Source of the DNA: Clostridia bacterium
GTDB lineage: Bacteria > Bacillota > Clostridia > Oscillospirales > CAG-272
DNA length: 40,451 nt
Reading direction: 5' to 3'
Assembly (NCBI GenBank): GCA_017461745.1
Contig: JAFTXE010000060.1
Coordinates: 1 to 40,451, forward strand
How positions within the stretch are numbered: position 1 is the stretch's first letter; each line of letters opens with the position of its first letter. The notes beneath the pieces are model-generated. The model was not told where the DNA came from. It ran no database searches and worked only from the letters and a program-made list of their open reading frames with translations. Made by a program: the position numbers and the translations under genes. This document shows, in pieces, positions 15,485 through 23,442 of the stretch.

Positions 15485-17362
15485 TCACTGTGCCGTATAA
15501 TAATTATCCTGATTATCGGTTGCAGGGGGATTTTCATCTCCGCTGTAAACTATAAGATTGTCAAGAAGTGCATTGTTGCCGTATTGAAGAGCAAATCCAA
15601 TAGAGTTGCTCGTAGCCGCTACCAAAGAATCATATCCGTCGGACAATGCGCTCGTAGTTCCCGCGAGAACGAATTCACTCATTACGGCGGTCTTCGCGTA
15701 GATCTTTATAGTGTTGGTAGCAGGATCAACAACTATTCTTACCGTGATTGCTCCAACGTCGCTCTCACGAAGCTTATTACCAAGAACCTGACCTCTGTTC
15801 ATAAGAGAAACGTCCGTAAGAAGCTCATTTGTTGTACCGGAACCGGTGGTGGTAAGATAATCAAGACGCACATGTCCGCCTGCGGCAACTCCGCAAGCAA
15901 CGCCGTTCGCACCGTCCATATTAAGTATTATATCAAACATTGCTGCCCATGATGCGGTATCTATATCGAGTGCTCCGTCACCATTAACATCCTTACAACC
16001 GTAAGCGATATCATACTGTATTGTGAATTTTTCGTTATAAAGCGCAGCCATCTTTACAGCATCGTCAAGAGCCGCTATCTTAAAGAAGGAATATTTTCCG
16101 GTAGTATCCTTTTCTCTCGTATCTCCTGCAAATCCCGAGAAGCTACTCATCATCAAGCGTCCGTTGTCTATCCACATATACGTGGTAAGTCCGCCGTCGC
16201 TGACACAGGTAATTCCAAGATCCTGCATAAGCTGAGTGCTGATACCGTTAACGGTGTTTACATCCATTATTCCGTTTTCAAAGGAGCTTTCATAATCGAA
16301 ATCTTCATAATAGAATATAGTGCCGCTACCAGCCTGCTGTCCCGTAGATTCTCCGCTAAAGTTGTCGGGAACTATGGTTACGGGACATTCACCGAGTCCT
16401 GAATAAACGAGAATGTTATCATAGTATGCGTTAAGACCGCCACAGTTGTGAAGAACAACCGCCTTGGATGCTGCCGCCATCCAACCAACATATCCGTTGC
16501 CCATTACGGTCTCTCCAACCTTAACGAAAGCGGTATCGGGATCGGTGGATTTCTTAACGTAGAATATCGGTCCCTTTTCGGGATCTATCTGAAGTCTTAC
16601 CGTAACGGAAAGATTGAGCAGAGGCGCCGTTGCTCCGGGTGCTTCGTTCAAAAGCGCGCCTGAAATACTGCTTGCTGCGGTATTTCCTGTTGCGGCAATT
16701 CCGCTGTTACCCAAAGCATACGCCTTACCCGCGGTTATGTTTTCAAACAAACCTGTACCGCTGGCACGTACCGCCGCATCCGTCCAGTTGTTCTCACTGA
16801 AATTTACTACAATAGAGGACAATGCATTTGCGTTTGCAATATCGTGTGTAAATGCGATATCATACTGCAGAGTGTAGCCACCGGGAGCCAGTGTCTGCAT
16901 AACCTCATCGTTGAGCTGTGAAATCGCATAAAATGAGTGTCCCGGAACCGTAGCATCTCCTACATTCCAAGTATTAACGTGAAGTCTGCCATTCTCAAAA
17001 TCAAACTTAACATCCGATTCACCCATAACCTTGTCTGCTTCAACAGTAAGCTTCTTCCAGTTGAGGGTAGCAAGTGCGGAGTTGTCGGTCGTGTTTGAAT
17101 ACTTTTGGAAATCTTCAAAGTAGATTACCTGACCGTCGGGAAGCTTTGTGCCTTCGCCTTCACCTTCGCCTTCACCTTCGCCTTCACTCTCGTCTCCGTT
17201 TCCACCTCCGTTATCATTGGATTCCGAATCTGATGAGGATTTATTGGTGTCGGCTTGTGTTTCCGTTTCGCTATCTTCTGTGGTTGTACCGTCGTCACAA
17301 GCAATGAAAGACAAGCACATAATCATAGCTAACAACAGAGCTAAAATTTTTGTTACTTTCAT
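15485..17362 (-). CDS. Large surface lipoprotein with two jelly-roll repeats
   Basis: The product of about 625 residues starts with a lipoprotein signal (lipobox LSFIAC) and a very acidic Asp/Glu/Ser/Gly linker that ends in a GEGEGEGEGEG run. Two related domains of about 250 residues follow. Each starts with (V/F)(I/Y)YFEDF, contains a YTLQYDIAF or FTIQYDIAY strand and closes with LDN(I/L)(L/I)VYSG, typical of concanavalin/LamG-like carbohydrate-binding folds. An EF-hand-like DVNGDGALDID occurs in the second. The start is ATG 17360-17362 after AAGGAGA; the longer in-frame start lacks a signal peptide. A near-consensus promoter at 17516-17544 makes it the first gene of an operon. Probably a glycan-binding surface protein. 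Confidence 0.8.
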   Translation of the reverse strand: MKVTKILALLLAMIMCLSFIACDDGTTTEDSETETQADTNKSSSDSESNDNGGGNGDESEGEGEGEGEGEGTKLPDGQVIYFEDFQKYSNTTDNSALATLNWKKLTVEADKVMGESDVKFDFENGRLHVNTWNVGDATVPGHSFYAISQLNDEVMQTLAPGGYTLQYDIAFTHDIANANALSSIVVNFSENNWTDAAVRASGTGLFENITAGKAYALGNSGIAATGNTAASSISGALLNEAPGATAPLLNLSVTVRLQIDPEKGPIFYVKKSTDPDTAFVKVGETVMGNGYVGWMAAASKAVVLHNCGGLNAYYDNILVYSGLGECPVTIVPDNFSGESTGQQAGSGTIFYYEDFDYESSFENGIMDVNTVNGISTQLMQDLGITCVSDGGLTTYMWIDNGRLMMSSFSGFAGDTREKDTTGKYSFFKIAALDDAVKMAALYNEKFTIQYDIAYGCKDVNGDGALDIDTASWAAMFDIILNMDGANGVACGVAAGGHVRLDYLTTTGSGTTNELLTDVSLMNRGQVLGNKLRESDVGAITVRIVVDPATNTIKIYAKTAVMSEFVLAGTTSALSDGYDSLVAATSNSIGFALQYGNNALLDNLIVYSGDENPPATDNQDNYYTAQ

Positions 17363-17515
17363 AATTGTTCTCCTTATCTTTGAATTAAGTATAAGTTGTT
17401 CATTGTTATTAAAATATCGCAGCCATGCTGATTTAATATCCACCACCATCCCCTTAAATAAAATACCATTGCCGTTAAGTCAGCGTTTGTTGCATATATT
17501 TATAACTTCGTTACA

Positions 17516-17544
17516 AGTATATCACAAAAACAATTTCGTGTCAA
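17516..17544 (-). promoter_or_regulatory. Promoter of the surface-lipoprotein operon
   Basis: On the minus strand TTGACA (17539-17544) and TATACT (17516-17521) are separated by 17 bp. Transcription would run into the lipoprotein gene at 17362, leaving a leader of about 150 bases in which I see no clear riboswitch. Confidence 0.7.
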
Positions 17545-17599
17545 TAGCTTCGAGATAATTTATATAGATGATACGGATATTTGTATAAATTGCCAAATA

Positions 17600-17638
17600 A
17601 AAAATCAGCTTGGAATGTAAATTTCCAAACTGATTTTT
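17600..17638. terminator. Bidirectional intrinsic terminator
   Basis: AAAAATCAG pairs with CTGATTTTT and TTGGAA with TTCCAA across a seven-base loop, with one mismatch between the two stem parts. Both strands end in a T run. It separates the fbp side from the surface-protein operon. Confidence 0.75.
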
Positions 17639-17684
17639 ATAGGTTTACGCTAAATTGAGTACATAAAATATAGATTATGGAAGA

Positions 17685-17822
17685 ATGCTTGAAAATATTG
17701 TTGCGATAGAGCTTTTACGCAGCGGTTATGAGGTATGCGGTTTACATAGGAGTGCTTTACAAAAAGAGATAGATTTTGTAGTTAAAGAACATCCGCTTTT
17801 TTCTTTTTTTAGGTTACCTTAA
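17685..17822 (+). pseudogene. C-terminal remnant of a DUF4143-type AAA ATPase
   Basis: Forty-five codons encode MLENIVAIELLRSGYEV and KEIDFVVKEH. These match the conserved C-terminal nuclease-like segment of DUF4143 ATPases, where LEN-VYLELLRRGYEV and KEIDFVA are usual. No AAA domain precedes it and the frame ends soon after in low-complexity Phe-rich sequence. It is a decayed leftover on the plus strand between two minus-strand units. Recognition is from the motif only. Confidence 0.55.
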
Positions 17823-17854
17823 TGTGACAGCTCCTTTCCCTTACATATTAAGTT

Positions 17855-19675
17855 TTACAGATGAGATGAATATGCTTCGGATAAGAAACTCTTCAACACG
17901 TCTATCTCGCTCTGAAGCTTTTTGCCGATATCCGTTTGCTTGACGAGTATTCTACTGTCATACTTTCTCAGTTGTCTTACCTCGCTTCTGAGATCGGATG
18001 CGTTATTTACTACGTCCTCGCTTGACGTAAACGGCTGATGACAGATAAGATAAAGACCTTGTGAGTTATTTACAAGTGTATATCCTGCGATGCCTGTCTT
18101 CTCGTGGTACGCCTTGGACAGTCCTCCGTCTATGGTTATGTGTCTGCAATTTCCGCTTTCGGGGCTTTCCCCGCTCTTTACCTTGACGGGCATATGACCG
18201 TTGACTATGACGGAATTATCTCCCGTCGCGCCGAACTCCGTAAGCACCCTCAGACAAAATTCTTCTTGGTTTACGAGACTATAATATTCGTCCTTGTTTT
18301 CCTTTTCGACATACCGCTCAAAGTATTTAGTATACACGCACATTTTGTCACGTCCGTACAGGGGAGATTTCTTACCGCACCACAGATACCACATATAGTC
18401 AACGGAATATTTATCTCCCTTGGCGGCATCACGAACAAGCGCGTCAAGTCTGTCGTAAAGGCTCTTGCCCGAATATTTATCATCACCAACGCTTATCTGT
18501 GAAAAGCTACCGTCCATCTCCGTTGGAACACAGCCGTGCATAATAAGATTATCATTGAACACCTTATACATACTGCCGTACTTGAGAAGCATTCTCATAT
18601 GCTCACCAAGTCGCTTACTGTGTCTGAACTCGTCAGTCAGAACTTCAATAAGCTTTTCTTCCTTTTCGGTCAGCGTGTTCGAGGGGTACAGTATTCTATC
18701 GTTCATACAAAATTCGGGATGCTCGGATATAAGTCTGTTTTCCAGCTTTAGCTGTATTACCGTTATAGCCTTTGTCATACGGGCAAGAATCTCGTCCTTT
18801 TCAAAGTCGCTCTCACATCCGTATATGTCGGAAATAAGAAAAGCCTCACATTTGTCGTCAGCGTATTCCTCTGATGCAAAGGTAACGAGAGGGCGAAGAT
18901 TTATACCGTAATTTTCTATGACCTGAAGATTTCTGTAAACGCAATTTATCCTTATTACGTTGCACATACACGCGGCATTACCGAAGTATGCGCCCATCCA
19001 AAGAACGTCGTGGTTGCCCCACTGTATGTCAAAGGAATGAAAGCGAGATAGCTCATCCATTATGATATCACAACCATTGCCTCGGTCGTATATATCTCCA
19101 ACGATATGAAGATGATCCACGGCAAGATGATGTATGAGTCTCGCCATCTCGATTATAAATCTGTCGGCGTTGCCAAGCTCGATTATGCTTGACACGATCT
19201 CCGAATAATAATTCGCCTTATCGATACTGTGCTCAGGCATATTTATAAGCTCATCCATTATGTAGCGGTAATCCTCGGGCATTGCCTTTCTTACCTTTGA
19301 ACGGGTGTATTTTGCCGATACGAGCTTGGATACCTCAATAAGATCATAGATGGTCTGTCTGTACCAAGATGGAGTGCATACGTTATCATCATTTTTCAAA
19401 ACACGCTCGGGGTAATATATAAGCGCTGCGAGCTTATTCTTCTCCGTCTCGGACATTCTTTCTCCAAATGCAAGGTCAATTTTTGTCCTTATGACGCCTG
19501 ATGCATTGCGGAGAATGTGGAGAAAGGTCTCTGACTCTCCGTGAATGTCACTCAAAAAATGCTCTGTGCCTTTTGGTAAGTTGAGTATGGCTTTAAGGTT
19601 TATCAGCTCACTTATAACCGACTGCGCCGTCGGAAATTGCTTTGCAATTATTCTGTTGGTTCCGTTATCGTTCAA
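17855..19675 (-). CDS. fbp: Fructose-1,6-bisphosphatase, class III
   Basis: The 606-residue protein is the large Firmicutes-type FBPase. It carries a calcineurin-like phosphatase core with HFLSDIHGESETF near residue 41, a HIVGDIYDRGNGCD segment, the WGNHDVLWMGA motif and NGHMPVK. It dephosphorylates fructose 1,6-bisphosphate in gluconeogenesis. The start is TTG 19673-19675 behind AGAGGT. It has its own perfect promoter at 19720-19748, so it is transcribed independently of the structured RNA gene further upstream. It is a housekeeping gene between two accessory blocks. Confidence 0.95.
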   Translation of the reverse strand: MNDNGTNRIIAKQFPTAQSVISELINLKAILNLPKGTEHFLSDIHGESETFLHILRNASGVIRTKIDLAFGERMSETEKNKLAALIYYPERVLKNDDNVCTPSWYRQTIYDLIEVSKLVSAKYTRSKVRKAMPEDYRYIMDELINMPEHSIDKANYYSEIVSSIIELGNADRFIIEMARLIHHLAVDHLHIVGDIYDRGNGCDIIMDELSRFHSFDIQWGNHDVLWMGAYFGNAACMCNVIRINCVYRNLQVIENYGINLRPLVTFASEEYADDKCEAFLISDIYGCESDFEKDEILARMTKAITVIQLKLENRLISEHPEFCMNDRILYPSNTLTEKEEKLIEVLTDEFRHSKRLGEHMRMLLKYGSMYKVFNDNLIMHGCVPTEMDGSFSQISVGDDKYSGKSLYDRLDALVRDAAKGDKYSVDYMWYLWCGKKSPLYGRDKMCVYTKYFERYVEKENKDEYYSLVNQEEFCLRVLTEFGATGDNSVIVNGHMPVKVKSGESPESGNCRHITIDGGLSKAYHEKTGIAGYTLVNNSQGLYLICHQPFTSSEDVVNNASDLRSEVRQLRKYDSRILVKQTDIGKKLQSEIDVLKSFLSEAYSSHL

Positions 19676-19719
19676 ATTTACCTCTCTTTCTCGTTGCTCG
19701 GTTTTGCGGAATAGGGTAA

Positions 19720-19748
19720 ATTATATCATAAATGGTGGAATTTGTCAA
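19720..19748 (-). promoter_or_regulatory. fbp promoter
   Basis: On the minus strand TTGACA (19743-19748) and TATAAT (19720-19725) lie 17 bp apart, 45 bases upstream of the fbp start codon. This shows that fbp does not need the promoter of the structured RNA at 20103-20131. Confidence 0.8.
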
Positions 19749-19861
19749 CAATATTTTTGTGTGGATTTTCGACACGTATTGTCTTTTTTCTGCCATTAGT
19801 GTGCTTTTCTTATACGTTTCTTTCGCAACAGCTCGATACATAAAAGTTTGCGGTAAGTTTT

Positions 19862-20096
19862 ATACCTCTCACAGACTGAAGGTTACGAGCTGTCATCATA
19901 GGAATCTCACCTCCGCCGGGTTGCCCGCCGGCCGCGCGTTTTGCACGGAAGTATCATTATCACCGCTATCTGTCATCGCTCTCCGCAAGTAGTAAGCTTG
20001 CAGCCGTTCCCAAGAATAATAATTATTCCGCGTTTCTGTGGCTTGTAGGTCTCCCTACGATAACGGCAAAGTATCTGCTCAAGGTTATTCAGTTGT
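19862..20096 (-). ncRNA. Candidate structured RNA, copy B (complete)
   Basis: This is the full-length counterpart of 1-234, transcribed on the minus strand from a perfect promoter. The 5' part (ATAACCTTGAGCAGA) and the 3' part (TCTGTGAGAGGTAT) can pair to close the molecule. Internal stems include GCCGTT/AACGGC, GTAGG/CCTAC (a G-U pair in copy A becomes G-C here), GAATAA/TTATTC with a shortened loop, CTGCAAG/CTTGCGG and GCCGG/CCGGC. Near the 3' end GGAGGTG precedes ATGATG; a 27-codon frame follows but is probably incidental. No terminator T run is visible at the end. The family is not recognised. Confidence 0.62.
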
Positions 20097-20102
20097 ATTA
20101 AT

Positions 20103-20131
20103 ATTATATCACAGCATTTTGAGTGTGTCAA
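20103..20131 (-). promoter_or_regulatory. Consensus promoter of structured RNA copy B
   Basis: TTGACA (20126-20131) and TATAAT (20103-20108) on the minus strand are 17 bp apart. Both hexamers are perfect, as at copy A, while the spacer has diverged. The IS110 insertion lies only 22 bp upstream of the -35 hexamer. Confidence 0.82.
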
Positions 20132-20161
20132 CAGCTCTGCTTTTTATTTGATTGGTACAAT

Positions 20162-20360
20162 ATAAGCGTAGCTCTATACTGAGTAAATTGGTATAGTCAG
20201 CTATGCTTATTTTTGTTATAATAAGGAGGTAACGGGCTGACGGTTATTTGGTGAACTTCGGGTTCGTGCAGTAAACAGTCACCCACCTCCTTGTTATAGA
20301 GATTCGATTAAGCAGGTTGTTCTGTTTTTTTCGGGGTTGGGGTACCCCAACCCCGAAAAA
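20162..20360 (+). ncRNA. Predicted bridge RNA of the IS110 element
   Basis: The left end folds into three hairpins. Stem 1 pairs ATAAGCGTAGC (20162-20172) with GCTATGCTTAT (20200-20210). Stem 2 pairs 20218-20230 with 20285-20297 over 13 bp and carries the putative target loop. There TTATTTGGT (20244-20252) resembles the left target flank TTATTTGATT (20144-20153), and GCAGTAA (20268-20274) is the reverse complement of TTACTGC across the right border (21766-21772). The following part contains AGCAGGTT (20311-20318), identical to the element's own right end (21759-21766), as expected for a donor guide, then an exact G/C-rich palindrome around 20341-20346. The 3' end is not determined. Confidence 0.8.
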
Positions 20361-20442
20361 ATGCGTTCGCGTCACGAGCCAAAGATGAGTCGTAATAAGC
20401 TTGGTGGAAACGTTACGAAAAAACAAAAGAAAGGAGTTTTTT

Positions 20443-21639
20443 ATGATCAGCGTTGGAATCGACGTATCAAAAGGAAAAAGCACCGTGTGCTTTTTCAAGC
20501 CGGGCGGCGAGATATTAGTAACACCGTTCGAAATTGCGCACACCAAAGGTAAATTGAATGAGCTTGCTGACAAGATCAATTCTTACGGAGAGGAGGTTCG
20601 GGTCGTTCTTGAAAATACAGGCTATTACCATTGGTCTGTTGTAAAGGTACTTGTTGAGCGCGGCATTTTCGTTTCAGCAGTTAATCCGCTGAAAATGAAG
20701 AGGTTTTGTTCCCAAAACATCAGAAAAGTAAAAAATGACCGCATAGACGCTATACATATCGCATCCTACGGTCTTACCTATTGGCACGAGCTTATCCCAA
20801 TACAGAGCAGCGAGGACACCTATAGAGAATTGCTTCTGTTATCCAGACAATACCATAACGTAATAAGCCTATTGATCAAGGCAAAGCTGAATTTTGGAAA
20901 CTTGATCGATCAGGTTATGCCGGGTATTACTTCGATCATCAGAGACGATCGAGGCTCTAAACTAACGGAATTCGTAAAGAAATACGTGCATTTTCAGCAC
21001 ATTGACTGTATGGGAGAAGCTCGTTTTGTTCGGGATTTCTGCAAATGGTCACAAAAACAGGGATACCGAGTAGATCACGAACGTCAGGCAAAAAAGATCT
21101 TCGCCCTTGTTCAAAACGGTATCCCTGTACTTCCACACACACCAACCACGAAAATTGTTGTTTTGGAAGCGTTACGGAGAGTTAACGAGCTTGAAAACTC
21201 TCGTGACATTATTTTAACACAAATGAACGAGCTTGGCAAGACCCTACCCGAATATTCTTTAATTTCCGAGATGAAATGTATAGGCGAGGGATTAACGCCG
21301 AGGATCATCGCAGAGATCGGTGACGTCAGAAGATTTCACAACAAGCACTCTCTTATTGCCTACGCCGGAATTGACGCACCGCCATACCAATCAGGCTCGT
21401 ATAATGCGACGGAACGCCATATTACCAAGCGCGGCAACAAATATCTGCGAAAGGTTATCTTTGAGGTTTGTCTGAGTTACATACAGCACAAACCCGAAGG
21501 AGATCCTGTGTATGAGTTCATTGAGAAGAAGCGTTCCGAAGGCAAATGCGGCAAGGAAGCCTTGGTTGCCGGCATTAACAAATTCCTTCGCATTTACTAC
21601 GGAAAGATTACCCCGCTATACCGTGAATTAGAGATCTAA
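20443..21639 (+). CDS. IS110 family transposase (recombinase)
   Basis: The 398-residue protein has the IS110 architecture. The N-terminal RuvC-like DEDD domain shows GIDVSKGK with the first Asp, VVLENTGYYHW with the Glu, and VKNDRIDAIHIA with the last acidic pair. A coiled central region follows. The C-terminal Transposase_20 domain shows ECIGEGLTPRIIAEIGD-like residues (as MKCIGEGLTPRIIAEIGD), YAGIDAPPYQSGS with the expected catalytic Ser, and KRGNKYLRKVIFEVC. In this family the protein uses a bridge RNA to pair donor and target DNA. ATG 20443-20445 has AAGGAG at good spacing; a longer in-frame start at 20401 lacks one and would run into the RNA region. Confidence 0.95.
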   Translation: MISVGIDVSKGKSTVCFFKPGGEILVTPFEIAHTKGKLNELADKINSYGEEVRVVLENTGYYHWSVVKVLVERGIFVSAVNPLKMKRFCSQNIRKVKNDRIDAIHIASYGLTYWHELIPIQSSEDTYRELLLLSRQYHNVISLLIKAKLNFGNLIDQVMPGITSIIRDDRGSKLTEFVKKYVHFQHIDCMGEARFVRDFCKWSQKQGYRVDHERQAKKIFALVQNGIPVLPHTPTTKIVVLEALRRVNELENSRDIILTQMNELGKTLPEYSLISEMKCIGEGLTPRIIAEIGDVRRFHNKHSLIAYAGIDAPPYQSGSYNATERHITKRGNKYLRKVIFEVCLSYIQHKPEGDPVYEFIEKKRSEGKCGKEALVAGINKFLRIYYGKITPLYRELEI

Positions 21640-21662
21640 TTACATACAACCGAATACCTCTC

Positions 21663-21690
21663 GGGCGAAAAATTCTATCCTTTTTCGCCC
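21663..21690 (+). terminator. Transposase terminator
   Basis: GGGCGAAAAA (21663-21672) pairs with TTTTTCGCCC (21681-21690) over an eight-base loop and is followed by TTTT. It lies 24 bp after the transposase stop. Confidence 0.75.
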
Positions 21691-21767
21691 TTTTGGTGCT
21701 TCTTCTATTACCTCAAAATTTTTCTCTATTATTTTCAAAAATACTATTGACTTTTCTTAGCAGGTTT

Positions 21768-21799
21768 ACTGCGACGCAATTTTTGATCGACAAAATGCG
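21768..21799. repeat. Dispersed repeat, copy 2, right part (left part at 20141-20153)
   Basis: ACTGCGACGCAATTTTTGAT followed by CGACAAAAT continues the repeat interrupted by IS110. It corresponds to 291-320. The original uninterrupted site would have read TTTATTTGATTACTGCGACG. Confidence 0.75.
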
Positions 21800-21846
21800 A
21801 ACATAAATTATATTTATCCCTCACTTAATAGCCACGGAGAACGAGT

Positions 21847-22305
21847 TTATAGGGGATTGTTGGGGAAATATTTTTTGATTTTTTCTACTGCTCTTTTATA
21901 ATGCTCTCTAACCGTCTCTCCTCTTATTCCCATAAGCCTTCCTGTTTTCGCATAAGACAGACCGTCCACGGCTACGTACCAAATGGTCTTAAACTGCCTA
22001 TCTGTCAAAGTAGAAAGAGCCTTGCGCACTTTTGAAATGTTTTCCATTCTTACCCCATGTTGTGATAGATCGCTATCTTGCTCCTCGATATAATGTCCTT
22101 GCTCGAATAAGTAATCCAAAGAAGTATGTCTTCTTGTTTCTTTTCGTTGTATCAAATCTTCCTTGTGCTTGTCCAATATGTAGAACTGCGTTATTTCGGG
22201 ATCGTTTGCTTCGTCTATTGCTCGTGCGGTTTCGTCATCAAGCCACACAGATATTTTCTTTTGTTCACCCTTTTCATTTTCTACGAACGTAGTATATTTT
22301 TTCAT
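21847..22305 (-). CDS. Sigma-70 region 4-like HTH protein, 152 aa
   Basis: The C-terminal half is a region-4-like helix-turn-helix (LSTLTDRQFKTIWYVAVDGLSY, GRLMGIRGETVREHYKRAVEKIKKYF). The N-terminal part contains KKISVWLDDETARAIDEAND and a charged linker. No region 2 is present, so it is not a full sigma factor; small proteins of this type are frequent in clostridial mobile elements as regulators. The start is ATG 22303-22305 after AGGAGGAAT. An upstream in-frame ATG at 22443 would add a hydrophobic stretch but has no ribosome binding site. A truncated relative is at 385-552 with the same flank order. Confidence 0.8.
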   Translation of the reverse strand: MKKYTTFVENEKGEQKKISVWLDDETARAIDEANDPEITQFYILDKHKEDLIQRKETRRHTSLDYLFEQGHYIEEQDSDLSQHGVRMENISKVRKALSTLTDRQFKTIWYVAVDGLSYAKTGRLMGIRGETVREHYKRAVEKIKKYFPNNPL

Positions 22306-22312
22306 TTTTATT

Positions 22313-22357
22313 CCTCCTGATTCTTGAAATTTTTGATGTTCAAAAATCAGAAGGAGG
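22313..22357 (-). promoter_or_regulatory. Hairpin that can sequester a ribosome binding site
   Basis: On the minus strand CCTCCTTCTGAT pairs with ATCAGGAGG, with an inner ATTTTTG/CAAAAAT stem and ACAT loop. The 3' arm contains the AGGAGG of the sigma-like gene, so the folded leader would hide it. This could be a translational switch. Confidence 0.5.
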
Positions 22358-22461
22358 CGCACGAATATGTAAAGAACTACTAAAAAAATAAAAGACGCAC
22401 ATACTTCCACTCTAAACAGAGCAAAAGCATAAACGTCTTTCATACTTACAATTTATAGTTA

Positions 22462-23442
22462 TTACACCGTCAGCACGACCTTACCAATATTCTTACCCTT
22501 ATAGAGAATATTGTGTGCCGCCTCTGCCTCTTGTATGGGCAGAACTGCATGGATGGTAGGCTTTACAAGTCCCGCCTCTATCTTGGGATATACGTCACGT
22601 ACAAGGCTTGCAAGTATATGCGCCTTGACCTCGGGCGTACGCGAACGGAGCGTGCTTCCGATGATACGAACATTTCTCACATAGATATTTTTGAGGTCAA
22701 TTTCGGTCTTCGTTCCCGCGAGTGCCGCTATCATTATCCATCTTGCTCCGTGTGTAAGATAGTGAATACACTTGCCCATTATCTCTCCGCCAAGACAGTC
22801 TATAGCCACGTCAACTCCGTGTCCCGCTTCAAGCTCTTCCTTGAGGACGAGAGAAATGTTCTCTTTTGTAGTAACGACCACTCTGTCCGCGTTAAGATGC
22901 TTTATATTCTCTGCAATTTCCTCGGTAAGTACGGTAGTAATTACCCTCACGCCAAACGCCTTTGCCATGGGGATAATAACGCTTGCAAGTCCGCTTGCTC
23001 CTGCGTTCATAAGCAGAGTATTACCCTCTTTTATATTACCCTCGATAAAGAGGTTGAGATACGCGGTAGCGAACGCCTCTGGGATTGCCGCCGCTTCTAC
23101 CATAGAGCAGTTCTTGGGAACGGGCATAAGCATATCGTACTTTACGTTTACGTATTCGGCGTATCCGCCGCCGCCAAGCAGAGCGCAGACCTTGTCGCCT
23201 ACCTTCCACTGTGACTTCTCTGCGGCTACCTTGCCCACCTCTATGATAGTTCCCGCGATCTCAAGTCCCATCCATTCGGGACAGCCTGCAGGGGGCGGAT
23301 AGTCTCCCTCTCTCTGCATAAGGTCAGCGCGGTTAAGTGCCGCCGCTTCTATTTTTACAAGACAGTCTTCGTCTCCGCATACAGCCGTGGGAACGTCATC
23401 CCAGCGCAGAGACCTATCGTCATTTACAAGTATTGCTTTCAT
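22462..23442 (-). CDS. NAD(P)H-quinone oxidoreductase-like medium-chain dehydrogenase
   Basis: The 326-residue protein belongs to the zinc-free quinone oxidoreductase branch (PIG3/QOR type). It shows LNRADLMQREGDYPPPAG, WMGLEIAGTIIEVG and a nucleotide loop MNAGASGLASVIIPMAKAFG. No catalytic zinc cysteine or GHE motif is present. Members reduce quinones or enones with NADPH. The ATG at 23440-23442 overlaps the stop codon of the MBL hydrolase gene (ATGA), which indicates translational coupling; the six-residue longer start has a worse context. It is the last gene of the second catabolic run. Confidence 0.85.
   Translation of the reverse strand: MKAILVNDDRSLRWDDVPTAVCGDEDCLVKIEAAALNRADLMQREGDYPPPAGCPEWMGLEIAGTIIEVGKVAAEKSQWKVGDKVCALLGGGGYAEYVNVKYDMLMPVPKNCSMVEAAAIPEAFATAYLNLFIEGNIKEGNTLLMNAGASGLASVIIPMAKAFGVRVITTVLTEEIAENIKHLNADRVVVTTKENISLVLKEELEAGHGVDVAIDCLGGEIMGKCIHYLTHGARWIMIAALAGTKTEIDLKNIYVRNVRIIGSTLRSRTPEVKAHILASLVRDVYPKIEAGLVKPTIHAVLPIQEAEAAHNILYKGKNIGKVVLTV

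Larger units (their letters stand above)
20154..21767 (+). mobile_element. IS110-family insertion sequence, complete, 1614 bp
   Basis: The ends are set by comparing the interrupted repeat here with uninterrupted copies at 276-320 and 39612-39643. The sequence up to TTTGATT (20153) is the left half and the sequence from ACTGCGACGC (21768) is the right half of the same site. TT occurs at both borders and is the likely core dinucleotide. There are no terminal inverted repeats, as expected for IS110. The left end carries a structured RNA and the right end a terminator. Joining right to left end creates TTGACT (21747-21752) and TACAAT (20156-20161) at exactly 17 bp, the arrangement known from the circular form of IS621. 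Confidence 0.9.

Noticed and set aside
19862..20096. HEARO/omega RNA of an IscB-type element
   Set aside because: Size and position before an ATG are suggestive, but no IscB, IsrB or TnpB frame follows in copy B, only 27 codons before a stop.
22306..22443. N-terminal extension of the sigma-like protein with a hydrophobic segment
   Set aside because: It has no ribosome binding site, covers the leader hairpin, and the internal ATG at 22305 has an ideal AGGAGG.
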